From Hoeflea sp. 108 (lineage in GTDB: Bacteria > Pseudomonadota > Alphaproteobacteria > Rhizobiales > Rhizobiaceae), in assembly GCF_000372965.1 (NCBI RefSeq), contig NZ_KB890024.1:1490839-1554838 (forward strand): a DNA stretch of 64,000 nt. The letters run 5' to 3'. Of the stretch, positions 17,299-26,051 are shown in pieces. A program made the translations under genes and the position numbers. Numbering within the stretch: position 1 is the first letter of the stretch; every line of letters begins with the position of its first letter. A model generated the notes under the pieces. That model saw only the letters and a program-made list of their open reading frames with translations. It was not told where the DNA came from and ran no database searches.

Positions 17299-18180
17299 AT
17301 GCTGAGAGGCTCACTTACCGCGCTCGTGACACCATTCGACAAGAATGGCCGTCTCGACGAGAAAGCCTTTCGCGAACTCGTCGAATGGCAGATATCTGAG
17401 GGCACCACGGGTCTCGTCCCCGTAGGCACAACCGGCGAGTCGCCGACACTCTCCCATGACGAACACCGCCACGTCGTGAAGATGTGCGTCGAGGTTGCGC
17501 GTGGCCGCGTGCCGGTTATTGCCGGTGCCGGTTCGAACAACACCGAAGAGGCCGTCGGGCTGGTCAAGTTTGCCGAAACCGTCGGCGCGGATGCCGTGCT
17601 GGTCGTCACGCCCTATTACAACAAGCCGACGCAGCGTGGCCTCTATGCGCATTTCGCCGCTGTCGCCCAGGCAACGACCCTGCCTGTCATCATCTACAAC
17701 ATCCCGCCGCGCTCGATCATCGACATGACGCCGGAGACGATGGGCCGGCTGGCCCATGACTTCAAGAACATCGCCGGCGTCAAGGATGCGACCGGCAAGG
17801 TCGAGCGCGTCTCCGAGCAGCGCATCACCTGCGGCACCGATTTCATTCAGCTGTCGGGCGAGGACGCTTCGGCGCTCGGCTTCAACGCCCATGGCGGCGT
17901 TGGCGCCATTTCGGTGACCTCGAACGTTGCGCCACGCCTGTGCGCCGAATTCCAGATCGCCAGCCTGTCCGGCGACAATGCCAAGGCTCTTGAGCTGCAG
18001 GATCGCCTGATGCCGCTGCACAAGGCGATCTTCATAGAGCCGGGTGCTTCGGGCGCCAAATACGCGCTGTCGCGTCTCGGCCGCATCGAGAATGTGCTGC
18101 GTTCGCCGCTGGTCACCGTCGAAGCTGCGACAGCAGAGAAGATCGACGCTGCGATGAAGCACGCCGGCCTCATCAACTGA
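17299..18180 (+). CDS. dapA: 4-hydroxy-tetrahydrodipicolinate synthase
   Basis: DapA joins pyruvate and aspartate semialdehyde in the first committed step of diaminopimelate and lysine synthesis. At 293 residues it has the expected length. The TIM barrel carries VPVGTTGESPTL (pyruvate-binding Thr pair), YYNKPTQRGLY with the active-site Tyr, the Schiff-base Lys in NIAGVKDATG, and GGVGAISVTSN. ATG at 17299 follows a GGAG; a TTG nine bases upstream is less likely. It lies upstream of smpB, a frequent alphaproteobacterial arrangement. Lys in the product and DAP for the wall fit the neighbouring peptidoglycan enzyme. Confidence 0.96.
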   Translation: MLRGSLTALVTPFDKNGRLDEKAFRELVEWQISEGTTGLVPVGTTGESPTLSHDEHRHVVKMCVEVARGRVPVIAGAGSNNTEEAVGLVKFAETVGADAVLVVTPYYNKPTQRGLYAHFAAVAQATTLPVIIYNIPPRSIIDMTPETMGRLAHDFKNIAGVKDATGKVERVSEQRITCGTDFIQLSGEDASALGFNAHGGVGAISVTSNVAPRLCAEFQIASLSGDNAKALELQDRLMPLHKAIFIEPGASGAKYALSRLGRIENVLRSPLVTVEAATAEKIDAAMKHAGLIN

Positions 18181-18409
18181 GTGCCCAAAGGCTTGCGGAA
18201 TTGTCACTTCGCAGCCATGTAAGCGCTCTTGGGATTGTGTCTCCTTCGACGCCAGCCCTTCGAATTCGCACCTCGCGATGAGGGAAATCAGCCACTGCAG
18301 CTGAAGCCAAGGCGCTGTTTGCGCAGGGGTTCGGATGCCGGTGGCTCCTCATCCGGGGATGCGGGCCAGACGGGTAAGCCGCAGGACGCACCAAACACAT
18401 AGCGACGTC

Positions 18410-18889
18410 ATGAGCCAGGGCAAGAAATCCGACCCCAACAACAAGATCGCCGCGGAAAACCGCAAGGCGCGCTTCAATTATGAGGTGCTCGACACGCTCG
18501 AGGCCGGCATGGTCTTGAGCGGCACTGAGGTCAAGTCGCTGCGTCTGGGACAGGCCAACATCCAGGATTCCTACGCCTCGTTCGAGGGCGGGGAACTGTG
18601 GCTGATCAATTCCTACGTGCCGGAATATCTGCAGGCCAACCGCTTCAACCATGAGACGCGGCGCCGCCGCAAGCTGCTGGTCAACAAGCGCGAGATGGCC
18701 AAGCTCGCCCAGAGCATCGAGCGCGAGGGCATGACGCTTGTGCCGCTGAAGATCTATTTCAACGATCGCGGCATGGCCAAGATGCTGCTCGCCATCGGCC
18801 GTGGCAAGAAGCTTCACGACAAGCGCGAGACCGAAAAGCAGCGCGACTGGAACCGCGAAAAGGGGCGGCTGCTGAAAGAGCGCGGGTAG
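18410..18889 (+). CDS. smpB: SsrA-binding protein SmpB
   Basis: SmpB binds tmRNA and brings it to stalled ribosomes for trans-translation. The 159-residue protein has the OB-fold motifs ENRKARFNYEV, GMVLSGTEVKSLR, NSYVPEY and LLVNKREM, and the basic C-terminal tail (GKKLHDKRETEKQRDWNREKG region) that enters the mRNA channel. The ATG chosen begins MSQGKKSDPN. The tmRNA gene itself is not in the window. A palindromic intergenic repeat follows at once. Confidence 0.96.
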   Translation: MSQGKKSDPNNKIAAENRKARFNYEVLDTLEAGMVLSGTEVKSLRLGQANIQDSYASFEGGELWLINSYVPEYLQANRFNHETRRRRKLLVNKREMAKLAQSIEREGMTLVPLKIYFNDRGMAKMLLAIGRGKKLHDKRETEKQRDWNREKGRLLKERG

Positions 18890-18897
18890 CGAATATC

Positions 18898-19028
18898 CCT
18901 TCTCCCTTGTGGGAGAAGGTGCCCCGAAAGGGACGGATGACGGGTGCTGGACAGAGCGCGGCCTTTGGGGTGCGCGCTCTTTCTGCATTTCCTTCTGTAC
19001 CGTCTCATTTCCTCCAACACCCCTCATC
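18898..19028. repeat. Palindromic interspersed repeat after smpB
   Basis: The block starts with perfect 9-base arms CCTTCTCCC and GGGAGAAGG. It continues with a second small hairpin (CCCC-GAAA-GGGAC) and an inverted pair GATGACGGGTGCTGG / CCAACACCCCTCATC, with AGAGCGCG / CGCGCTCT inside. This composition matches the mosaic intergenic repeats of Mesorhizobium and relatives. It may end the smpB transcript. Confidence 0.6.
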
Positions 19029-19216
19029 GGCGAAAATGCGACATCGGTCTGTTTCGCGGTCGAAATACGCCATCTGCCGTATGCCCAAGTCGCGGGATTG
19101 CATCCATACTTGAGGGCAGATCGCGTCATGGCGCAGGCGTGGTCCAGCACCAAGCGAGGAGCGGTGCCATCGTGCGCCGCAATGCGGCTGGACGGCCGGT
19201 GAAGGAGACGAGACAG

Positions 19217-19555
19217 ATGAGGACGATCATGATAGCCGCGGCGGCGCTGATGCTGACGCCTGCGGCCCATGCTGCGGTTTCTGTGGCCAAGGAAGTGGCT
19301 TCGACGACGATCAGCTATGAGCAGGTCGAGGGCGCAACCATGGAAATGGCCGCCGGCCCGGGCAGGACCGGCGCTGTTTCAGCTCCTGGGAGCAAGGGCT
19401 CGCCTCCCGGCAAAGCCATGTTCGGCGCGAATGATGCCGCCCCAGGTAAGCAGGGCGAGACCATCCGGATCGTGGCGGGTCCCAGCAAGCCGGGCAAGCC
19501 GTCTTCGACCTCGGATGGCCGAGGTTACCCCAGCGGCAAGTCGGCCCGCGGTTGA
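19217..19555 (+). CDS. Small secreted Gly/Ser/Pro-rich hypothetical protein
   Basis: The 112-residue protein has a clear signal peptide (MRTIMIAAAALMLTPAAHA) cleaved after about residue 19. The mature part is low complexity, with repeated P-G-K and G-K-S/G-K-A units and no Cys. GGAGACGAG lies just before the ATG. I recognise no domain. Short proteins of this style are common and unstudied in rhizobia. It could be a periplasmic or surface protein; nothing in the neighbours points to a function. Confidence 0.6.
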   Translation: MRTIMIAAAALMLTPAAHAAVSVAKEVASTTISYEQVEGATMEMAAGPGRTGAVSAPGSKGSPPGKAMFGANDAAPGKQGETIRIVAGPSKPGKPSSTSDGRGYPSGKSARG

Positions 19556-19739
19556 AATCGCCCGGCCTGTTTCGGCCCGGATACCGGCTGGCGCTACTGC
19601 CGCGTCGGTCGGAGCTACGGTCAGCTCAGCTGACCGGTTATGCGGCTGACGCGATAGCCAGCCGTCTCCGTCGCGAATGCCCCTTGCCCGGTTGTTGCCT
19701 TGCGCGCAACCGGGCATTTTTGCGGTTCCAGGCGTGTTT

Positions 19740-20405
19740 CTATTTTTGTAGGAACTCGGCTACGTCGCGGAAAACATTGACGAACATCTCTTCCGTCAGG
19801 ACGCCCGTATTGGTGTTGTAGCGCGAGCAGTGATAGCTCGAAAACACCGTGATGCCGCCGATGTCGTGACGGCCGCCATGCTTGAAGGGAACCGCGGCGA
19901 CCCGTGCGCCAAGGGCGCGAACGGTCGACTGGTGGCCTATCGAGCCGAGCGTCAGAATGGCCTTGAGCTTGGGAAATCGGTGGATCGTTGGCGTAAGGAA
20001 GGCGCGGCAGGTGTTGATCTCGGCGCCGACCGGTTTGTTGTCCGGCGGCACGCAGCGCACGGCATTGGTGATCGCGGTGCCGATCAACTCGAGGGTGTCA
20101 TCGGGACGGGCCAGGAATTCGCCGCGCGCCATTCCGAATTTCTTCAGCGTTGCATAGAGCAGGTCGCCGGCGTAGTCGCCGGTGAACGGCCGGCCGGTAC
20201 GGTTTGCTCCGCGCACCCCGGGTGCAAGCCCGACGATCAGAAACGTGACCGCTTGCTCTCCTTCCGGGGGCAGGAAGGAGCGCACCGGCGCGTTGTACCA
20301 GCCCGGCTCACGCTCGCGCCAGCCGGCGATGAAGTCGTGCAGGCGCGGGCACAATGGGCAGTTCCGGTCGGGATCGACTGGTAGGGCTGAGGCCGAAAAC
20401 AGCAT
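19740..20405 (-). CDS. Uracil-DNA glycosylase, family 4/5 type with Fe-S cluster
   Basis: This 221-residue base-excision enzyme has motif A GLAPGVRGANRTGRPFTGD (about 59-77) and a C-terminal motif YHCSRYNTNTG. The GANRTGRPF form and absence of the family 4 Glu-Glu motif point to family 5 (UDGb), which removes uracil and some deaminated purines. Four Cys at 16, 19, 118 and 133 are placed to hold an Fe-S cluster. In most members the C-terminal motif reads His-Pro-Ser; here Cys replaces Pro. It overlaps no gene and is followed upstream by the NYN-domain gene four bases away. Confidence 0.85.
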   Translation of the reverse strand: MLFSASALPVDPDRNCPLCPRLHDFIAGWREREPGWYNAPVRSFLPPEGEQAVTFLIVGLAPGVRGANRTGRPFTGDYAGDLLYATLKKFGMARGEFLARPDDTLELIGTAITNAVRCVPPDNKPVGAEINTCRAFLTPTIHRFPKLKAILTLGSIGHQSTVRALGARVAAVPFKHGGRHDIGGITVFSSYHCSRYNTNTGVLTEEMFVNVFRDVAEFLQK

Positions 20406-20408
20406 CGC

Positions 20409-20990
20409 TCAGATGTCTTCGGCGGTCTGGTCGGCAGCCTCGGCCTTGCGGACCGGTCGTTCCGACGGCTCGCGGCCGATCTCGCCCTTGAGTGTCATCA
20501 GGTCTATGAAGTGGTCGGCCTGGCGGCGCAGGTCGTCCGAGATCATCGGCGGCTGCGACGACATGGTGGAGATCACGCTGACCTTGCGGCCGCGGCGCTG
20601 CAACGCCTCGACGAGCGTGCGGAAATCGCCGTCACCGGAGAAGATGACATAGTGGTCGACGACATCGGCAAGCTCCAGCGCATCGACCGTCAGCTCGATG
20701 TCCATGTTGCCCTTGATCTTGCGCCGACCGGTCGCGTCGGTGAATTCCTTCGCCGGCTTGGTGACGACCTTGAACCCGTTGTAGTCGAGCCAGTCGATCA
20801 GCGGACGGATCGACGAGTATTCCTGGTCCTCGACGAGTGCCGTGTAATAGTAGGCACGAAGCAGATAACCACGCTTCTGAAAGCTTGCGAGCAGTTTCCG
20901 ATAGTCGATATCGAACCCAAGTGAGCGCGAGGTAGCGTAGAGATTGGCTCCGTCGATGAAGAGTGCGATTTTTTCGCGGGAATCAAACAT
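20409..20990 (-). CDS. NYN domain (LabA/DUF88-like) putative RNase
   Basis: The 193-residue protein belongs to the NYN fold, a PIN-like nuclease group. Acidic metal-binding residues are visible in ALFIDGANLY, NMDIELTVDALEL and VIFSGDGDF, and the C-terminus has DDLRRQADHFIDL. LabA-like proteins are predicted RNA nucleases; most have no known target. ATG at 20990 begins MFDSREK; a longer frame upstream is not coding-like. Its stop lies three bases before the uracil glycosylase start, so the two are probably cotranscribed. Confidence 0.87.
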   Translation of the reverse strand: MFDSREKIALFIDGANLYATSRSLGFDIDYRKLLASFQKRGYLLRAYYYTALVEDQEYSSIRPLIDWLDYNGFKVVTKPAKEFTDATGRRKIKGNMDIELTVDALELADVVDHYVIFSGDGDFRTLVEALQRRGRKVSVISTMSSQPPMISDDLRRQADHFIDLMTLKGEIGREPSERPVRKAEAADQTAEDI

Positions 20991-21266
20991 AGGAAAATAT
21001 CCTTGTTGAAATAGGTATCGCCAAATACGCCAGTTTCGAGCGTTTACGTCCCCGGAGAATTCCTTGCCCCAATCCGGCAGATATCGCCCACAGTGAGTCA
21101 TTCCAAGAGGGGTAAGGTCGTGGGGCGGTAAAAAAACTGTGGTTGGACCCATGCGGGTGAACTGGCTACGCAGAGCGTGAATGGGCTTCGTGCTTGAACT
21201 GTCCGGCCATTCGGGTTAATGCACGCGTCAGCTTTCCATCAAATCCATGCATGAAAGGGGCACTTC

Positions 21267-21662
21267 ATGGCCCGCGTAACTGTTGAAGACTGCATTGACA
21301 AGGTCGACAACCGCTTCGAGCTGGTGTTGCTTGCCGGCCACCGTGCCCGCCAGATCTCGCAGGGCGCGCAGATCACCCTGCCGCGCGACAACGACAAGAA
21401 CCCGGTCGTGGCGCTGCGCGAAATCGCCGACGAGATGCTGTCGCCCGACGATCTCAAGGAAGACCTGATCCATTCGCTGCAGAAGCATGTCGAGGTCGAC
21501 GAGCCGGAGCCGGAAGCTCCCGAGCCGGCGGACCAGGCCACCGCTTCGGCAATCGACGCGGACGAGCCGGAAGAGAACATCAACTTCGACCGCATGTCGG
21601 AAGAAGATCTGCTCGCCGGCATCGAGAGCCTCGTGGCTCCCGAAAAGAGCGACGATTTCTAA
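21267..21662 (+). CDS. rpoZ: RNA polymerase omega subunit
   Basis: The 131-residue protein starts MARVTVEDCIDKVDNRFELVLLAGHRARQIS, the omega core that latches the beta-prime subunit, followed by an acidic C-terminal tail typical of Alphaproteobacteria. Omega forms part of one ppGpp-binding site in Proteobacteria, and the gene directly precedes the ppGpp synthetase gene rsh, a conserved order. The start ATG follows AAAGGGG. Confidence 0.97.
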   Translation: MARVTVEDCIDKVDNRFELVLLAGHRARQISQGAQITLPRDNDKNPVVALREIADEMLSPDDLKEDLIHSLQKHVEVDEPEPEAPEPADQATASAIDADEPEENINFDRMSEEDLLAGIESLVAPEKSDDF

Positions 21663-21855
21663 GGCCAATCGTGAGTCCGACCCTGCCGGCCATCTGGCGT
21701 GGCAGGGCGAATTCTCAAAAAGGTCTCGCGTCGCGTCAAAACGCGCGCCAAACCGGCTGATCGGCACTTCCGCGCCGCCACATCAGTGTTTATCTATGAC
21801 ATGCGTCGCAAGTCCTTGCGGCGCATGATTCATTTCGAGTTCCAGGAAGCTGCCC

Positions 21856-24090
21856 ATGATGCGTCAGTATGAGCTTGTCGAGCGCGTCCAGCGCTACAAG
21901 CCTGACGTCAACGAGGCGCTGCTCAACAAAGCCTATGTCTACGCCATGCAGAAGCATGGCCATCAACGCCGCGCCTCTGGCGATCCCTACTTCTCGCATC
22001 CGCTGGAAGTGGCGGCGATTCTCACCGACATGCATCTCGACGAGGCGACGATTGCGGTCGCCCTGCTGCATGACACGATCGAGGACACGAGCGCGACGCG
22101 CGCCGAGATCGATGAACTGTTCGGGCCCGACATCGGCAGGCTGGTCGAGGGACTGACCAAGCTCAAGAAGCTCGATCTCGTCTCCAAGAAGGCCGAGCAG
22201 GCGGAGAATCTGCGCAAGCTCCTGCTGGCGATCTCGGAAGATGTGCGCGTGCTCCTGGTCAAGCTCGCTGACCGCCTGCACAACATGCGCACCTTGCACC
22301 ATGTGCCCGAAAGCAAGCGCCTGCGCATCGCCGAAGAGACGATGGACATCTATGCGCCGCTTGCCGGCCGCATGGGCATGCAGGGCATGCGCGAGGAACT
22401 CGAGGAGCTCGCCTTCCGCTACATCAACCCGGAAGCCTACCGGACGGTGACGGAGCGGCTGAAGGATCTGTCCGAGCGCAACAAGGGCGTGCTCGAGGAC
22501 ATCGAGAAGGCACTGTCGGCGCTGTTTGACAAATATGCCATCAAGGCCGTGGTCACGAGCCGGCAGAAGAAGCCGTGGTCGGTGTTCCGCAAGATGGAGA
22601 CCAAGGCGCTGTCCTTCGAGCAGCTGTCCGACATCTTCGGCTTCCGTGTCATCCTCGACAATCTGGAAGACTGCTATCGCGCGCTCGGCGCCATCCACAC
22701 CACCTGGTCGATGGTTCCCGGCCGCTTCAAGGACTACATCTCGACGCCTAAGCAGAACGACTACCGCTCGATCCACACCACCATCGTCGGCCCCTCGCGC
22801 CAGCGCATCGAGCTGCAGATTCGCACCCGCGAGATGAACAAGATCGCCGAATACGGCGTCGCCGCGCATTCGATCTACAAGGATGGAGTCGCCAAGGCCA
22901 ATGGCGCCGGTCACACCATCTCCAAGGACACCAACGCCTATGGCTGGCTCCGGCGCACGATCGAACAGCTGGCCGACGGCGACAATCCGGAAGAGTTCCT
23001 GGAGAACACAAAGCTTGAGCTGTTCCAGGACCAGGTGTTCTGCTTCACGCCCAAGGGCATGCTGATCGCGCTGCCGCGCGGCGCCACCCCGATCGACTTC
23101 GCTTATGCCGTCCACACCGACGTCGGCGACACCTGCGTTGGCGCCAAGGTCAACGGCCGCGTCATGCCGCTGATGACCGAGCTCAAGAACGGCGACGAGG
23201 TCGAGATCATCCGCTCCAAGGCACAGGTGCCGCCTGCCGCCTGGGAGCAGATCGTCGTCACCGGGAAGGCGCGCTCGGCAATCAGGCGGGCGACCAAGAA
23301 CGCCATCCGCAAGCAATATTCGGGGCTCGGCACCCGCATTCTCGAGCGCGCCTTCGAGCGCGCCGGCAAGAAGTTCACCAAGGACGGGCTGAAGCCGGTG
23401 CTTCACCGTCTCGCCCGCAAGGATATCGAGGACGTGCTGGCGTCAGTCGGCCGCGGCGAGCTGTCGTCCAACGACGTCGTGCGGGCCGTCTTCCCCGACT
23501 ACAAGGAAGAGCGGGCGACGCCCGCAGCCTCCAAGCCGCGCGAAGAAGGCTGGTCGAAGATCCGCAATGCCGCGGGTATGCTGTTCCAGATTCCGGGGCG
23601 CTCCTCGACGCCGCAGCGCAAGGAGCCCAAGCGCTGGGGACCGGCCGTACCGATCCGTGGCGTCAGCGGCGACCTGCCGGTCAAGTTCGCGCCAGAAGGT
23701 GCGGTGCCTGGCGACCGCATCGTCGGCATCATGCAGCCGGGCTCGGGCATAACCATCTATCCGATCCAGTCGCCGTCGCTGATGGCCTTCGACGACCAGC
23801 CGGAACGTTGGATCGACGTCCGCTGGGATCTCGACGAGGGTTCCAAGGAGCGCTTCCCGGCGCGCATTTCGGTGACGGCGATCAACGCGCCGGGCTCGCT
23901 CGCCGACATCACGCAGGTGGTGGCGGCTAACGATGCCAACATCCACTCGCTGTCGATGGTGCGCACGGCCCCCGACTTCACCGAAATGCTGCTCGATCTC
24001 GAGGTCTGGGATCTCAAGCACTTGAACCGGCTGATTTCGCAGCTCAAGGAAAATGCCAGCGTCAGTGACGCCCGTCGCGTCAACGGGTGA
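21856..24090 (+). CDS. rsh: Bifunctional (p)ppGpp synthetase/hydrolase
   Basis: The 744-residue Rsh protein makes and degrades ppGpp in the stringent response. Domains in order are HD hydrolase (residues 25-180, HPLEVAAI and LLHDTIEDT intact), synthetase (230-345, with the RFKD form seen in bifunctional enzymes, and DYRSIHT), TGS (about 390-450, VFCFTPKG), a conserved Cys/Zn-finger-like helical region, and a C-terminal ACT domain (670-740). An intact HDxxED means hydrolase activity is expected. It follows rpoZ and precedes pyrE. The single long Rsh is usual for rhizobia. Confidence 0.97.
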   Translation: MMRQYELVERVQRYKPDVNEALLNKAYVYAMQKHGHQRRASGDPYFSHPLEVAAILTDMHLDEATIAVALLHDTIEDTSATRAEIDELFGPDIGRLVEGLTKLKKLDLVSKKAEQAENLRKLLLAISEDVRVLLVKLADRLHNMRTLHHVPESKRLRIAEETMDIYAPLAGRMGMQGMREELEELAFRYINPEAYRTVTERLKDLSERNKGVLEDIEKALSALFDKYAIKAVVTSRQKKPWSVFRKMETKALSFEQLSDIFGFRVILDNLEDCYRALGAIHTTWSMVPGRFKDYISTPKQNDYRSIHTTIVGPSRQRIELQIRTREMNKIAEYGVAAHSIYKDGVAKANGAGHTISKDTNAYGWLRRTIEQLADGDNPEEFLENTKLELFQDQVFCFTPKGMLIALPRGATPIDFAYAVHTDVGDTCVGAKVNGRVMPLMTELKNGDEVEIIRSKAQVPPAAWEQIVVTGKARSAIRRATKNAIRKQYSGLGTRILERAFERAGKKFTKDGLKPVLHRLARKDIEDVLASVGRGELSSNDVVRAVFPDYKEERATPAASKPREEGWSKIRNAAGMLFQIPGRSSTPQRKEPKRWGPAVPIRGVSGDLPVKFAPEGAVPGDRIVGIMQPGSGITIYPIQSPSLMAFDDQPERWIDVRWDLDEGSKERFPARISVTAINAPGSLADITQVVAANDANIHSLSMVRTAPDFTEMLLDLEVWDLKHLNRLISQLKENASVSDARRVNG

Positions 24091-24125
24091 CGGCGTCCGT
24101 GCTGGACGAAGACAGGAAAGACAAA

Positions 24126-24704
24126 ATGCAGACAAGCGACGTTCTGGACATCTTCCGCTCGGCGGGTGCCGTGCTGGAAGGCCATTTCATCCTGACCTCG
24201 GGCCTGCGCAGCCCGGTGTTCCTGCAGAAGGCGCGTGTCTTCATGCACGCCGACAAGACCGAGGCGCTGTGCAAGGCGCTGGCCGAGAAGATCACCGCCG
24301 AGGTCAAGGGCGACATCGACTATGTCGTCGGGCCTGCGATCGGCGGGTTGATCCCGGCCTATGAGACGTCGAGGCACTTGCATGTGCCGGCGATCTGGGT
24401 CGAGCGCGAGCAGGGCACCTTCCGCCTGCGCCGCTTCGAGATCGAGAAGGGCGTCCGCGTCGTCATCGTCGAGGACATCGTGACCACCGGGCTGTCGATC
24501 CGCGAGACCATTGCTTGTCTGACCGAGCTCGGCGCCGAAGTGGTGGCTGCCGCCTGCATCATCGACCGCTCGGCCGGCAAGACCGATGTCGGCGTACCGC
24601 TGATTGCGCTTGCCGAATATGAGGTGCCGGCCTATCCGGCCGACCAGCTGCCGCCGGAACTGGCGGCGATCCCGGCCATCAAGCCGGGCAGCCGTAACAT
24701 CTGA
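24126..24704 (+). CDS. pyrE: Orotate phosphoribosyltransferase
   Basis: PyrE adds orotate to PRPP to form OMP in pyrimidine synthesis. The 192-residue enzyme has the PRPP-binding motif VVIVEDIVTTG and the N-terminal GHFILTSGLRSP. I chose ATG at 24126 preceded by AGGAAA; a GTG overlapping the rsh stop would add 13 residues. It lies 35 bases after rsh. Other pyrimidine genes are distant, apart from the dihydroorotase homologue at 56.9 kb. Confidence 0.95.
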   Translation: MQTSDVLDIFRSAGAVLEGHFILTSGLRSPVFLQKARVFMHADKTEALCKALAEKITAEVKGDIDYVVGPAIGGLIPAYETSRHLHVPAIWVEREQGTFRLRRFEIEKGVRVVIVEDIVTTGLSIRETIACLTELGAEVVAAACIIDRSAGKTDVGVPLIALAEYEVPAYPADQLPPELAAIPAIKPGSRNI

Positions 24705-24720
24705 GAGGGCATTCTGTTGA

Positions 24721-24790
24721 GCCCGCTCGCCCCCCTCTGGCCTGCCGGCAGTCTTCCCCGCAAGGAGGGAGATCGGCAGCTGCGGCGTTG
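24721..24790. repeat. Imperfect palindromic repeat between pyrE and acpS
   Basis: A GC-rich segment whose halves CTGCCGGCAGTCTTCC and GGAGGGAGATCGGCAG pair imperfectly around CCGCAA. The wording is typical of an intergenic repeat spread through Mesorhizobium genomes. It ends just before the acpS ribosome binding site. Confidence 0.5.
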
Positions 24791-24808
24791 TGCGCCGGAG
24801 GGGAAAAG

Positions 24809-25225
24809 ATGATCATCGGCATCGGCAGCGACCTCATCGACATCAGGCGGATCGAGGAATCGATCGAGCGTCATGGTGAGCGCTTCATCAAGCGCATCTT
24901 CACCGAAGCCGAACAGGAACGCGCCGAGGGCAGGCGAGGGCGTGTCGCCTCCTATGCCAAGCGCTTCGCCGCCAAGGAGGCCTGCGCCAAAGCGCTGGGC
25001 TGCGGTATTGCCGAAGGCGTGTTCTGGACCGAGATGGGCGTGGTCAACCGACCGGGGGGGCAGCCGACCATGGAACTGACCGGTGGAGCCGCGGCGCGCC
25101 TGGCAAAGATCACGCCGGCAGGCCACTACGCCGTCGTCCATCTGACCATCACCGACGATTTCCCGCTCGCACAAGCCTTTGTGATCATCGAGGCGATGCC
25201 GGTCGAACAACGGCCACTATCTTGA
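24809..25225 (+). CDS. acpS: Holo-[acyl-carrier-protein] synthase
   Basis: AcpS moves 4'-phosphopantetheine from CoA to a serine of acyl carrier protein. The 138-residue protein has the metal-binding Asp in GIGSDLIDIRRIE and the Glu in KRFAAKEACAKALG. ATG at 24809 follows GGAGGGG. Placement between pyrE and lepB is usual in rhizobia. Confidence 0.96.
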   Translation: MIIGIGSDLIDIRRIEESIERHGERFIKRIFTEAEQERAEGRRGRVASYAKRFAAKEACAKALGCGIAEGVFWTEMGVVNRPGGQPTMELTGGAAARLAKITPAGHYAVVHLTITDDFPLAQAFVIIEAMPVEQRPLS

Positions 25226-25301
25226 GGTTTTGGCGGCCCTGGAGACATTGCCCCGGGGCGAACGAGCCCTTATACCATCGCGACCTGCAATCGAGGACGA
25301 C

Positions 25302-26048
25302 ATGAGCGTGGCTGAAAAACAGAAAAAGTCCGGTGGGCTTGGCGAAACCGTAAGCGTTATCGTCCAGGCGCTGCTGCTGGCCCTGGTGATCCGCACCTTC
25401 CTGTTCCAGCCGTTTTCGATTCCGTCGGGCTCCATGCGCCCGACGCTGCTCGAGGGCGACTATCTGTTCGTCACCAAATGGGCATACGGCTATTCGCGTT
25501 TCTCGCTGCCGCTGGCGCCCAACCTGTTCTCGGGCCGCATCTTCGGCTCCGATCCCGAGCGTGGCGATGTCGTCGTCTTCAAGTTCCCGCCGAACCCTTC
25601 GCTCGACTACATCAAGCGCGTCGTCGGCCTGCCTGGTGATCGCATCCAGATGAAGGACGGCGTGCTCTACATCAATGATGTCGCCGTGCCCAAGGTGAAG
25701 GTCGGCCAGATCGACAATCCCGACATCACCGAGGAAAACCGCCCGGTCGACGTCTATCGCGAGACCCTGCCGAACGGCGTTTCCTACGACACGCTGGACC
25801 TGACGCCGAATTCGATCGGCGACAACACCCGCGAATTCGTCGTGCCCGAAGGCCATTACTTCATGATGGGCGACAATCGCGACAACTCGACCGACAGCCG
25901 CTTCAACGTCGGCTATGTGCCGGCCGAGAACCTTGTCGGCCGCGCCAACATCATTTTCTTCTCGATCGCCGGGGGCGCTAGCCCGCTGGAAATCTGGAAG
26001 TGGCCGTCGGAAATGCGCGGCTCGCGCCTGTTCAACTTCGTCAGATAG
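25302..26048 (+). CDS. lepB: Signal peptidase I
   Basis: LepB removes signal peptides on the periplasmic face of the inner membrane. The 248-residue protein has one N-terminal transmembrane helix (about 16-36), the catalytic Ser 44 in PSGSMRPTL, the general-base Lys 105 in DYIKRVVGLPGD, and box E GDNRDNSTDSR. ATG at 25302 begins MSVAEKQ. It precedes rnc by three bases, so rnc and era are translated from the same message. Confidence 0.96.
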   Translation: MSVAEKQKKSGGLGETVSVIVQALLLALVIRTFLFQPFSIPSGSMRPTLLEGDYLFVTKWAYGYSRFSLPLAPNLFSGRIFGSDPERGDVVVFKFPPNPSLDYIKRVVGLPGDRIQMKDGVLYINDVAVPKVKVGQIDNPDITEENRPVDVYRETLPNGVSYDTLDLTPNSIGDNTREFVVPEGHYFMMGDNRDNSTDSRFNVGYVPAENLVGRANIIFFSIAGGASPLEIWKWPSEMRGSRLFNFVR

Positions 26049-26051
26049 GAC

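Noticed and set aside
21790..23406. A 538-codon open frame on the minus strand
   Set aside because: It lies wholly opposite rsh, has no domain, and reflects high third-position GC in the real gene.
24087..24125. GTG start of pyrE overlapping rsh
   Set aside because: The ATG at 24126 has a better ribosome binding site and gives the usual enzyme start; kept only as an alternative.
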